From JAYWAM01 sp043782425 (GTDB lineage: Bacteria > Pseudomonadota > Gammaproteobacteria > Burkholderiales > Usitatibacteraceae): a stretch of 19,335 nucleotides of DNA. Below the pieces are notes generated by a model that worked only from the letters and a program-made list of their open reading frames with translations, had not been told where the DNA came from and did not search any database. The stretch lies in the NCBI GenBank assembly GCA_043782425.1, contig JAYWAM010000034.1, positions 1-19,335 of the forward strand, written 5' to 3'. The position numbers were made by a program, and so were the translations under genes. Below, in pieces: positions 1 through 6,828 of this stretch; positions within the stretch are counted from its first letter, which is position 1; each line of letters begins with the position of its first letter.

Positions 1-42
1 GGGAGGGGGATGGTCAGGTTGCGCTAACCGGGACTACGAATT

Positions 43-1053
43 TCACTTTGGGGCGACCAGGGTGATAGTTCCGTACGTATCGGTGCCGTTGTTGCGCACC
101 GCGTTGTTGCCAGCGCTTTCTAAAAGGCCGAAGTAGTTATAGAAGCCATAAACGTTGTCACTTACCGTATTGCTGCTCGCCCACATCTTGCTGCCCCCAG
201 CATATACATTGATCCCAATACTATTGTTCGAAATAATATTGTTGCTGGCCGAAAATGTGACGGGGGCGCTAGCAACAGATTCCGCAGCCACGCCATCATT
301 CGTGTTCCGAACGATCCGGCTGTCACGGACGGAGACTTTTATCAACGCAGTTGCGTTTGTCGACAACGCGATGACGCCGGAACTGTTTCCATCCACGGTA
401 GAGTCGGCTATGTCGGCAGTCGTTATGGTACTGGCGGCAATTCCAGATACATGGACACCGATATTGAAATTTCCGCTGATCGTGGCCCGCGTGACGGTGG
501 CGCGCGCGCCGTCTTCAATCACCAGGCCATGGATGCCGTTGCCTCGTATCGTCGTGTCTGTGATCCGCACGCTGCTGGCGCCGTTTACGTAGATGCCGTG
601 TCGCGCGTTGGCGATGAGGCAGTTTTCGACCGTCAGACTGGCGCCGTTGGTCATGTAGATTCCCTCACCCGCGGCCCCGCCTAGCAGCGGACCGATCACT
701 AAATTGCGCAGCGCCACCTTAACGCCTGCCGTTGCGATGTTGATGGCATCAAGGCCGCCCACCGCCAGCACGCTGCCCAGCGCGCCGGGCACCGCGAGGA
801 TGGTCACCGACTTGGTGATATTGACCGGCCCGGTGTTGTAGTTGCCTGAGTCGAGCATCCAGATCTCGCCGCCATCGGCCACTGCCGTCAGTGCTGCGGG
901 AAGCAGGCGGCAGGGCTGCGGCAAGGTGCAAGGGTTGGCGTCATTTCCGCTTGGTGCAAGATAGGCGCGGAACAACTGGGCATGCGCTGTGGCCGATAAG
1001 AACAACATAACGATGAGGGCAAAGGTGCTACGCAGGACGGTACGATAAGTCAT
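43..1053 (-). CDS. Secreted right-handed parallel beta-helix protein (downstream tandem paralogue)
   Basis: A 336-residue exported protein. It has a signal peptide ending in AHA (about residue 25), then a short conserved head with a Cys pair (NPCTLPQPC), then rungs rich in Asn, Gly, Ile and Val such as TTIRGNGIHGLVIED and RATISGNFNIGVHVSG. These rungs are typical of right-handed parallel beta-helix (Pbl/PbH1-type) folds, as in pectate-lyase-like and NosD-like proteins. No catalytic motif is recognisable, so an adhesin, matrix or polysaccharide-binding role is only a guess. The start at 1053 has a GGAGA ribosome-binding site nine bases upstream. It is a tandem duplicate of the gene at 1144-2163: the first 110 or so residues are almost the same and the later rungs differ more. 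Beta-helix assignment is firm; function is unknown. Confidence 0.85.
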   Translation of the reverse strand: MTYRTVLRSTFALIVMLFLSATAHAQLFRAYLAPSGNDANPCTLPQPCRLLPAALTAVADGGEIWMLDSGNYNTGPVNITKSVTILAVPGALGSVLAVGGLDAINIATAGVKVALRNLVIGPLLGGAAGEGIYMTNGASLTVENCLIANARHGIYVNGASSVRITDTTIRGNGIHGLVIEDGARATVTRATISGNFNIGVHVSGIAASTITTADIADSTVDGNSSGVIALSTNATALIKVSVRDSRIVRNTNDGVAAESVASAPVTFSASNNIISNNSIGINVYAGGSKMWASSNTVSDNVYGFYNYFGLLESAGNNAVRNNGTDTYGTITLVAPK

Positions 1054-1104
1054 GGCAAATTCTCCAAAGCAATTTAGTTTTCAATCAACTGAAAAATCAT
1101 TCCG

Positions 1105-1138
1105 GTAGGCGGGGTTATGCTGGGATGATCCGACCTAC
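1105..1138. repeat. GTAGG...CCTAC intergenic palindrome
   Basis: The 90-base gap between the two beta-helix genes holds an imperfect palindrome with GTAGG and CCTAC ends, immediately downstream of the stop codon of the upstream paralogue. A related stretch ending in CTACGAATTTCA sits at the left window edge, just after the stop of the other paralogue. The duplication therefore seems to have included the 3' flank. Similar palindromes are widespread in proteobacteria. It could act as a 3' stabilising hairpin, but no T-tract follows it. Confidence 0.45.
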
Positions 1139-1143
1139 GAATT

Positions 1144-2163
1144 TCATTTTGTGGTAACCACAGTGATGGCTCCGTACGTATCGTAGGTGTTGTTGCGCAC
1201 CGCGTTGTTGCCCGCGCTTTCAAAAAGACCGCCATTGTTGTAAAGGCCAATATAGTTATCACTTACCGTATTGCCGCTCGCCCACACCTTGTTACCAGGA
1301 AGGGCTACTGCGATGCCACCATATCCGTTGTTCGCGACGATGTTATTGCTGGCCGAAAGCGTGCCAGCATCGCCTGAAGCAGCCCCTGACGCACCGACAC
1401 GCACACCATCATTTGCGTTCCGAACGATCCGGCTGTCATGGACGGAGACTTTTAACATTGCGTTCGAGCTCGAATCCATGAAGACGCCGAGACCATTCGC
1501 ATCTATTGTCGAGTCGGCAATATCGGCAGTCGTGGTGGTGCTTGGGGCGTTTCCGTCCACATAGACGCCATACTGGGTGTTCCCGCTGATCGTGGCGCGC
1601 GTGACAGTGCTGCGCGAGCGGTTTCCAAGGTATAGGCCAGCAAAGGCATTGTCTCGAATCGTGGTGTCTGTGACCCGCACGCTGGCGCCAGCGTTAACGT
1701 AGATACCATGTCCCGGCAAGTTGGCGATGAGGCAGTTCTCAAGCGTCAGCCCGGCGCCGGCAGTCATGTAGATGCCGTTTTGGCCGCCCCCGCCTAGCAG
1801 GGGAACAATCACCAGATTGCGCAGCGCCACCTTGACGCCTGCCGTGGCGATATTGATGGCATTGCCGCCTGCGGCCAGCACGCTGCCCAGCGCACCGGGA
1901 ACGGCGAGGATAGTTACCGACTTGGTGATATTGACCTGCCCGGTGTTGTAGTTGCCCGAGTCGAGCATCCAGATTTCGCCACCATCGGCGACCGCCGTCA
2001 GCGCCGCAGGGAGCAGACGGCAGGGTGCAGGCAAGGTGCACGGGTTAGCATCGCTGCCGCCCGGCGCAAGATAGGCGCGGAACAACTGGGCATGCGCCGT
2101 AGCCGATAAGAACAACATAACGATGAAGGCAAACGTGCTACGCAGGGCGGTACGATAAAGCAT
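1144..2163 (-). CDS. Secreted right-handed parallel beta-helix protein (upstream tandem paralogue)
   Basis: A 339-residue exported protein from the start at 2163, which is preceded by a strong AGAGGAG ribosome-binding site. The reading frame stays open to 2337, but that extension has no comparable site and would bury the signal peptide. The signal peptide (MLYRTALRS... to AHA) is followed by a Cys-pair head and beta-helix rungs such as TTIRDNAFAGLYLGN and ATISGNTQYGVYVDG. Architecture matches the neighbour at 43-1053 throughout, with small insertions in mid-helix. The first five residues, MLYRT, match those of the unrelated protein at 14618-14944, and the gene has a copy of the shared upstream box at 2337-2385. 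No enzymatic residues are evident; surface binding or matrix function is an inference. Confidence 0.87.
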   Translation of the reverse strand: MLYRTALRSTFAFIVMLFLSATAHAQLFRAYLAPGGSDANPCTLPAPCRLLPAALTAVADGGEIWMLDSGNYNTGQVNITKSVTILAVPGALGSVLAAGGNAINIATAGVKVALRNLVIVPLLGGGGQNGIYMTAGAGLTLENCLIANLPGHGIYVNAGASVRVTDTTIRDNAFAGLYLGNRSRSTVTRATISGNTQYGVYVDGNAPSTTTTADIADSTIDANGLGVFMDSSSNAMLKVSVHDSRIVRNANDGVRVGASGAASGDAGTLSASNNIVANNGYGGIAVALPGNKVWASGNTVSDNYIGLYNNGGLFESAGNNAVRNNTYDTYGAITVVTTK

Positions 2164-2284
2164 GACTAACTCCTCTGGAGTGAACGTAAGGGCAGGTGAT
2201 TCAATTGAAACTGAGAGTAAGGGCGTCTCCGGGGTGTGTCGCACTTGAAGCTGGTGTTGATAAAAAGTTCGAGGCGGGATTAGA

Positions 2285-2300
2285 GGATTTATATAAATCC
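2285..2300. promoter_or_regulatory. Perfect 16-bp AT-rich palindrome upstream of a beta-helix gene
   Basis: GGATTTATATAAATCC reads identically on both strands. It lies about 120 bases upstream of the start at 2163, between that start and the shared box at 2337-2385. A dimeric repressor operator is possible. It also contains TATAAA, which could serve as a -10 element, but I see no -35 element at the right distance. The rest of the 399-base gap (2164-2562) holds the shared box, a degenerate palindromic stretch at about 2407-2487 and a hairpin at 2520-2555. Confidence 0.35.
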
Positions 2301-2336
2301 CTATCGCTTCTATTTTCGGTCTTGATGTGCTTATCA

Positions 2337-2385
2337 TTGCTCCCTACCCACTGTTACGAGGAAAGGGGAGCAAAGCGGACATGGG
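2337..2385 (-). promoter_or_regulatory. Shared leader box, copy 1 (upstream of beta-helix gene)
   Basis: One of six copies of a box whose minus-strand core reads CTCGTAACAGTGGRTAGG, preceded by ATGTCCGCTTTGC. In this copy the flanks form an 8-bp perfect stem, TTGCTCCC with GGGAGCAA (2337-2344 and 2366-2373), around the core. The box lies 174 bases upstream of the start codon. It could be a structured 5'-UTR element or a protein-binding site; sequence alone does not decide. Confidence 0.6.
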
Positions 2386-2519
2386 AAAGAGAGATAGCTC
2401 TTATAGGGGCGAATAGGCGATAGCCGGATTACGCCAAATGTTACGTTCGGACAGTAATTCTGGAGTTCGGCGGCAAAGCGCCCCAAAGGACATTCCTCTG
2501 CACCGCAACGATCAACCCG

Positions 2520-2555
2520 GGGAGAAGAAGCAAAAGCATCTTCGCCCGATTTTTT
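2520..2555 (+). terminator. Hairpin followed by T6 on the plus strand
   Basis: GGG...GAAGA.GC-AAAA-GC.TCTTC...CCC forms an imperfect stem-loop that is followed, on the plus strand, by GATTTTTT. It has the form of an intrinsic terminator for plus-strand transcription, although no plus-strand gene is visible here. For the minus-strand hydrolase gene that ends at 2563 the same hairpin lies just past the stop codon but lacks a T-tract, so it may serve mainly as a 3' hairpin. Confidence 0.4.
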
Positions 2556-2562
2556 AGCGTGA

Positions 2563-4962
2563 CTAAATCCCTGATACGTTAATAGTCACTGTCTGACTTG
2601 CGCTGCCGCCCGCGCCGCTGCACTTGAGCGTGTAGTTGCCCGTGCTGCTCAGGTTATTCAGTATTTGACTACCCGAGCTGGCCTTCAGGCCACTCCACGC
2701 GCCACTGGCGGCGCAAACCGCGCCGTTACTGCTCCAGGTGAGAGTGGCGCTACCTCCGGAGCTGACTGTGCTGAGGTTCGCTGCAAGGGTAACGGCTGTC
2801 GGTACGTTAGCAGGCGTAACACTGTTGGATGGCGCCGATGGCAAGCTGTCGCCCGCCGCATTGGTTGCTATTACGGTGCAGGTGACGGCTACGCCAGCGG
2901 CGAGACCCGTGACCACGATGGGTGACGCCGGGCCGCTCGCGCTCTGGCTGCCGCAGGTGGCGCTGTAGCCTGTGATGGGTGAACCGCCGTCGGAAGCGGG
3001 CGCGCTGAAGGTGACGGAGACTTGCGCATTGCCTGCGGTCGCCGTGCCGATGACCGGCGCGCCGGGCGCCGATGCGGGCGCAGTCACGCAGGCGTTACTC
3101 ACCGCAATAGCCGGCTCAACATAGCCGCTGAACTTGGCTATGCCGCGATGGTTGTGCAGCATGGTTTTCACGGCAGATAAAACCCATGCGTCCCAGTCAG
3201 CATAGCCGCGCGAGCCATGTGCGCCGCCGACAGGGCAATAGCTCAGCACATACTGGCTGCCGACCGCGCTCTTGTGATAGTCGGCACGATTGCGCGCGCC
3301 GCAATTGTCGTAAGTACATAGGTCAACCGGGAAATCACCATCGCCCAGGTTTTCTATCATGGCAATGGAGTAGGCGCTGGCGTCGGCATCCCTCGGTGCG
3401 GCATAGTAGTAGGTGTAGCCCGAGTCCTGTCCCAGTATGCCGACCACCTTGCGCCCTGCGTTGGCGCCGCCGCTTCCATCAAATGTCCCGATGGCGCGCA
3501 AGTAGCGCACCACCGGGTGTATCTGCGTGCCGCCAAAGGATTCGCCCGTGAGCACCACGGCGCTACAGTCTGCGTAAGTCTGCGCGCACAGCGCATCGAG
3601 TGCCGCTTTGGCGCTTTCGGGGAGATCGCTATACCACATGCCAGTATTGGTCTGATGAAACCCGATGTTCAGTGCGACATAGCCCTGATTGGCAAACATA
3701 ATGGCCTGTGCATCGCGCACCGCAGCCACATCGCCGCTACCGCCCCAGCCAGGCATGAGCACCACGACGGGACGCTTCTCGGCGCCGAAGTTGTTCAGCC
3801 GTGTCACTTGCGCCGTCGCGGGCCGCGTGACGTTATCGTCGGTGCTGGTGACGTTATAGTTAAAGCTGGTGTTTAACAAAGCGGGGGCTACTGGGAGCAG
3901 ATTGTTTATCAGGAGCTGTCCAAAGTCGGTTGGATAAATCGGCATGCCGATCCAGTTGGGCGTGGTGGAATTGGTGTTCCATGCCACACCCGGCGTATCG
4001 GCGATCAGATTGGGCGGGCAGTACTGATGAAAGGTCCACGCAAGGTGCGGTATGTTGTTGGCCTTGGCCATGTCCATCAAAGTTTGCATGTCACTCACCG
4101 TGGCCTGATTCCACTGATCGTTGATGGGACCAAACTCGCCGACAATCACCGGGATAGTGCGGGTGGGCGCAACCAGCAGCAGCGATGCGAAATCCGCGGG
4201 TGAGTTGTAAATATGCGTTTCATAGGCGACGTTGACGCCGCCGCCTGCGGTAATCGGATGCGTCACGTAGTAACTGAGATCGCGCGCCCAGCCGCGCGTG
4301 CCTTGAACAGTCACGATATGGCGGTTGGCGCCGAGCGCGCTTTCCGCAGCGCGAATCGCCGCCACGGCGTCGTTCATCCGTGTCCAAACTTGCGCGTCCT
4401 GCGCGCCATCGAAATTATTCTGAGGTTCATTGCTGACGCCGTAGAGGACATGGGAAGACGCGTAGAAATCCTGCGCCAGTTGCGCAAGAATCGTATTGGT
4501 CGCAGCGGTCGGCCAGCCATTGGCGTCGAGCGAAGGATCGAGCCAGATGCTGACCAGCACATAGACGCCAGGCTTGGTCCCGATGTAGTCAACAATCTCT
4601 TTGACCTTGCTGCGATAGTTGGCGTCGGTAACGTAATTATCCTGAGGGCGGCGCGATTCCAGAGCGAGGCGGATAAAGCTGGCTTTCCACTGATCCGTCA
4701 ACACATCAATACGCCGTTTCACTTCGTTCACTCCGGTGACGCCGTCGTTGATCGCCGTACCGTCGAGCGCAGTGCCGCCGCCGCACGAGCGCGTATCGTG
4801 GAGATTTGCGCCGCGACCGATCCAGGTGCTGCCATCCGCATTGACGATGTGATTGCCTGAAGTCGCAAGCCACCCGGTTGCGTGCGCCTGCACACTCAAC
4901 AGGCTGAGCAGAAGCCACAAAGCCGGACAAAGGGGATGGGCAAAACAACCGGGCGTTTTCAT
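2563..4962 (-). CDS. Secreted GH5-like glycoside hydrolase fused to alpha/beta-hydrolase with two C-terminal Ig-like domains
   Basis: A 799-residue exported protein with GGAG before the start codon and a signal peptide to about residue 29. Residues 30-355 resemble glycoside hydrolase family 5 (cellulase/mannanase type): an opening GNHIVNADGSTWIGRGANLH, YGVSNEP with the acid/base Glu at 179, ETHIY (His250, Tyr252) and VIVGEFG with the nucleophile Glu at 276. Residues 395-610 form an alpha/beta-hydrolase: VVVLMPGWGG, a nucleophile elbow GESFGG (Ser475) and GGAHGS (His582) as the likely catalytic His. A fibronectin type III domain (about 632-717) and an Ig/PKD-like domain (720-797) follow. The protein probably cleaves a plant or microbial beta-glycan and removes ester groups from it. 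The substrate cannot be read from sequence. A coupled small ORF lies directly upstream. Confidence 0.85.
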   Translation of the reverse strand: MKTPGCFAHPLCPALWLLLSLLSVQAHATGWLATSGNHIVNADGSTWIGRGANLHDTRSCGGGTALDGTAINDGVTGVNEVKRRIDVLTDQWKASFIRLALESRRPQDNYVTDANYRSKVKEIVDYIGTKPGVYVLVSIWLDPSLDANGWPTAATNTILAQLAQDFYASSHVLYGVSNEPQNNFDGAQDAQVWTRMNDAVAAIRAAESALGANRHIVTVQGTRGWARDLSYYVTHPITAGGGVNVAYETHIYNSPADFASLLLVAPTRTIPVIVGEFGPINDQWNQATVSDMQTLMDMAKANNIPHLAWTFHQYCPPNLIADTPGVAWNTNSTTPNWIGMPIYPTDFGQLLINNLLPVAPALLNTSFNYNVTSTDDNVTRPATAQVTRLNNFGAEKRPVVVLMPGWGGSGDVAAVRDAQAIMFANQGYVALNIGFHQTNTGMWYSDLPESAKAALDALCAQTYADCSAVVLTGESFGGTQIHPVVRYLRAIGTFDGSGGANAGRKVVGILGQDSGYTYYYAAPRDADASAYSIAMIENLGDGDFPVDLCTYDNCGARNRADYHKSAVGSQYVLSYCPVGGAHGSRGYADWDAWVLSAVKTMLHNHRGIAKFSGYVEPAIAVSNACVTAPASAPGAPVIGTATAGNAQVSVTFSAPASDGGSPITGYSATCGSQSASGPASPIVVTGLAAGVAVTCTVIATNAAGDSLPSAPSNSVTPANVPTAVTLAANLSTVSSGGSATLTWSSNGAVCAASGAWSGLKASSGSQILNNLSSTGNYTLKCSGAGGSASQTVTINVSGI

Positions 4963-5030
4963 TTATTTCTCCGCGTCAAATTCACCGCAGCTAGCAGCGT
5001 GCGTTTCGATTTCTGGATTTTAGTGCGCAT
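4959..5030 (-). CDS. Putative 23-residue upstream ORF overlapping the GH5 start codon
   Basis: A small frame starts at ATG 5030, seven bases after an AAGGA ribosome-binding site, and encodes a basic peptide beginning MRTKIQKSKRTLLAAV. Its TGA overlaps the ATG of the GH5 gene (ATGA arrangement), in a different frame. The strong ribosome-binding site and the exact stop/start overlap suggest translational coupling or a leader peptide. It is too short for codon statistics, so a chance ORF cannot be excluded. Confidence 0.45.
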   Translation of the reverse strand: MRTKIQKSKRTLLAAVNLTRRNK

Positions 5031-5069
5031 GACAAATCCTTCATAATATACCTGGAGGCAACACATATT

Positions 5070-5119
5070 CTTTGCTTCCCACTCACTGTGACGATGGCAG
5101 GGCGGCAAAGCGGACATGA
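5070..5119 (-). promoter_or_regulatory. Shared leader box, copy 2 (upstream of GH5 gene)
   Basis: The most diverged copy of the shared box; it keeps CATGTCCGCTTTGCCG and the CGTCACAGTGAGTGG core on the minus strand. CTTTGC and GCAAAG (5105-5110 and 5070-5075) can pair around the core. It lies about 110 bases upstream of the GH5 start and 40 upstream of the small ORF. Beyond it, towards the propeller gene ending at 5199, I see nothing else in the 236-base gap. Confidence 0.5.
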
Positions 5120-5198
5120 GAGATCAAACATTTGACGTGACGCGCAGGACAAGCGCGAAATGGTGTGCTGTGTTTCTGGGCCGACCCACGGAGCAGCC

Positions 5199-6272
5199 TC
5201 ATGCTGAAGACGGTGGGTTGGTTCCCGCCGCCACGGCGGCAACCACGGTGTTGCTCGCGGTGGCGATCACCGTGATGTTGTTGTCGGCAAAGTTCGCCAC
5301 ATAGACGCGCGTGCCGGTTGCGTTGACATCTATGCCGCGCGGACTGGTTCCTGCCGCCACGGTGGCGATCACTGTGTTCGTCGCGGTATCGATTATAGAA
5401 ACGTTATTGCTCACGCCATTCGCCACGTAGGCGCGTGTACCGGTGAGGTTGAGGGCGATACCACGCGGGCCGACCCCCGCTGCCACGTTGGCGATCACGG
5501 CGTGGGTCGCGGTGTCAATCACCGAGACGTTGTCACTGCCGCGATTAGTGATGTAAGCGCGCGCGCCGGTGGGGTGAATGGCGACCCCGTACGGATGGGT
5601 TCCTACCGTTACGCTGGCAAGCACGGCGTTAGTCGCCGTGTCGATCACTGAGACGTCATCGCTGACGTTGTTTGCCACATAGACGCGTGTTCCGGCGGGG
5701 TTGACGGCAACGCTATATGGATCGCTTCCTACCGCCACAGTAGCGACCACAGTATGAGTTGCAGTGTTAATCACCGAGACGCTTTTGCTGATACTGTTGG
5801 TCACATAGGCGCGCGTACCGGCGGGGTTGAAGGCAACGCCGAACGGCTTGTAGGCCACTGCTATAGTGGCGACCACCGTATTGCTGGCGGTGTCGATTAC
5901 TGAGACGTTGTTGCTGCCGTTGTTCACCACGTAGGCGCAGGTACCGGCAGGATTGACGGCGACTCCGATTGGAAAGGTCAAGGCGCCTAGCGCAACAGTT
6001 GCAACCACCCTGTGGGTTACAGTGTCGATAACCGAGACGTTGTCGCTGGCATTGTTTGCCACATAGGCGTGCGTACCGGCGGGATTGAAGACGACGCCGC
6101 GCGGGCCGCCACCCGCTGATACGGTAGCGATCACGACATTGCTGGCAGCATTAATCACCGTGGTGTTGGCGTCGCTTCGGTCAGGGATATTCGCAAAAGG
6201 TGCGGCGCTGGACAATTGCGCAGCGTAAAAACGAAAGTTACGCGCGACATTCGAAAGACAACGGTAGAGCAT
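5199..6272 (-). CDS. Secreted seven-bladed YVTN beta-propeller protein
   Basis: A 357-residue protein. Its N-terminus MLYRCLSNVARNFRFYAAQL belongs to the signal-peptide family shared with neighbouring exported proteins, although its cleavage site is unclear. The body is seven repeats of about 42 residues with the signature NVSVIDTATxxVxATVxVGxxPxGVAxNPAGTRAYVxN, the YVTN-family propeller repeat also found in archaeal surface-layer proteins and YncE. Seven YV/YI signatures imply one closed propeller. At DNA level the blades recur with an exact 126-base period (for example the GTGCCG or equivalent at 5311, 5437 and 5563). There is no anchor or C-terminal enzyme domain. Binding of ligands or partners at the cell surface is likely, the target unknown. 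The start is preceded by the AAGGGGGG ribosome-binding site and the shared leader. Confidence 0.88.
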   Translation of the reverse strand: MLYRCLSNVARNFRFYAAQLSSAAPFANIPDRSDANTTVINAASNVVIATVSAGGGPRGVVFNPAGTHAYVANNASDNVSVIDTVTHRVVATVALGALTFPIGVAVNPAGTCAYVVNNGSNNVSVIDTASNTVVATIAVAYKPFGVAFNPAGTRAYVTNSISKSVSVINTATHTVVATVAVGSDPYSVAVNPAGTRVYVANNVSDDVSVIDTATNAVLASVTVGTHPYGVAIHPTGARAYITNRGSDNVSVIDTATHAVIANVAAGVGPRGIALNLTGTRAYVANGVSNNVSIIDTATNTVIATVAAGTSPRGIDVNATGTRVYVANFADNNITVIATASNTVVAAVAAGTNPPSSA

Positions 6273-6545
6273 AAAACCCCCCTTAGCGTTAAGTTACATC
6301 AGGTGTGGATCAGATTCGTATGGAGTGCGGCGGCAAGACGCCGCTGCTTCGAGGCCAAGCATTCAAATGCCGTTGCGCCAAATAACCTGTGGCGTGAACG
6401 TACCTCCCTATCCACTGTTACGAGGGCAGCGCGGCAAAGCGGACATGGGATTCAAAATAGTTTGAGTAGGGCGCAATAACCAACGGGCATTGCGCCGTAT
6501 GTAACGTTCTGGCGTAGGGAGTACTGCGGCTAGACGCCGCTTTTT
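6273..6545 (-). promoter_or_regulatory. Shared leader, copy 3, with extended upstream repeat
   Basis: From the start codon outwards this region has the AAGGGGGG ribosome-binding site, a GCGGCG...CGCCGC hairpin (about 6327-6345), and the shared box at 6404-6449. It then continues for another 95 bases, matched upstream of the propeller gene at 14084. That extension includes a perfect GGCGCAAT/ATTGCGCC palindrome at 6469-6496 and a second GCGGC hairpin with a plus-strand T5 tract at about 6525-6545. The first 175 bases closely match the leaders at 12534-12708 and 14945-15120. No clear sigma-70 promoter was found. Confidence 0.6.
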
Positions 6546-6600
6546 CAAGGCGCGCACGTCGCGTCAAACCCAGGGCGGCGACGTGTCACCGCACTCCAAA

Positions 6601-6630
6601 GGTGGATCCGGCCTTCGGCCTTGATCCCCC
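6601..6630. repeat. GGATC-GGCC palindromic repeat
   Basis: A hairpin-forming sequence with a GGCCTTCGGCC core and GGATC/GATCC arms. An inverted-orientation, nearly identical copy is at 14117-14145. A further palindromic stretch, GCGGCGACGTGTCACCGC, lies just to its left (about 6571-6588). Confidence 0.5.
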
Positions 6631-6661
6631 TGACATTCGAAATTTATCGTTTCGCCGTCCG

Positions 6662-6801
6662 CTATCGGCGCGCTGCGACTCCCAGCGGCGCTAGCGCCAA
6701 CAAACCCATGCGCACTCGGACAGCGTGGGGACGGAGGTCGCCGCTCCCTCGCCAGGCCCGCCTTGATCGACAATGACACCGCTGGCGATCAGATCGCCAG
6801 C
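6662..6801 (-). pseudogene. Frameshifted fossil of an IPTL-CTERM protein tail
   Basis: Read on the minus strand, an open stretch without a start codon encodes ...IVDQGGPGEGAATS followed by VPTLSE (6732-6715), the hallmark of IPTL-CTERM sorting signals. One base appears to be missing directly after the Glu codon. In the shifted frame the sequence continues MGLLALAPLGVAARR and a TAG stop (6664-6662), exactly the hydrophobic segment and basic tail expected. The fossil lies just downstream of the gene ending at 6829, in the same frame as that gene but beyond TAA and TGA stops. It is either the eroded tail of an earlier version of that gene or the remnant of a lost one. Confidence 0.6.
6781..6801 (-). 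terminator. Strong stem-loop downstream of the CsgG operon
   Basis: GCTGGCGAT-CAG-ATCGCCAGC forms a perfect 9-bp stem with a three-base loop, 28 bases after the stop codon of the last operon gene. No T-tract follows on the minus strand, so termination would be weak or Rho-assisted. It overlaps the fossil IPTL-CTERM tail, so the palindrome may also be a coding relic. Confidence 0.35.
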
Positions 6802-6828
6802 GCTAGCGGCTCATGATCTATTCCTGCC

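Noticed and set aside
1074..1262. Short minus-strand frame of 62 codons overlapping the 3' end of a beta-helix gene
   Set aside because: It is out of frame with the gene, lacks a ribosome-binding site and crosses a palindromic repeat.
2164..2337. Extension of the beta-helix protein by 58 residues to ATG 2337
   Set aside because: The extension would put a signal peptide inside the protein, and it runs through regulatory sequence. The ATG at 2163 has a strong ribosome-binding site.
4213..4860. Plus-strand open frame of 215 codons within the GH5 gene
   Set aside because: It is antisense to the conserved catalytic domain, and its product is Arg/Ala/Ile-rich without recognisable motifs.
6564..6779. 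A 71-codon minus-strand frame as a real small gene
   Set aside because: It reads through palindromic repeats in a frame different from the IPTL-CTERM fossil, and it lacks a ribosome-binding site.
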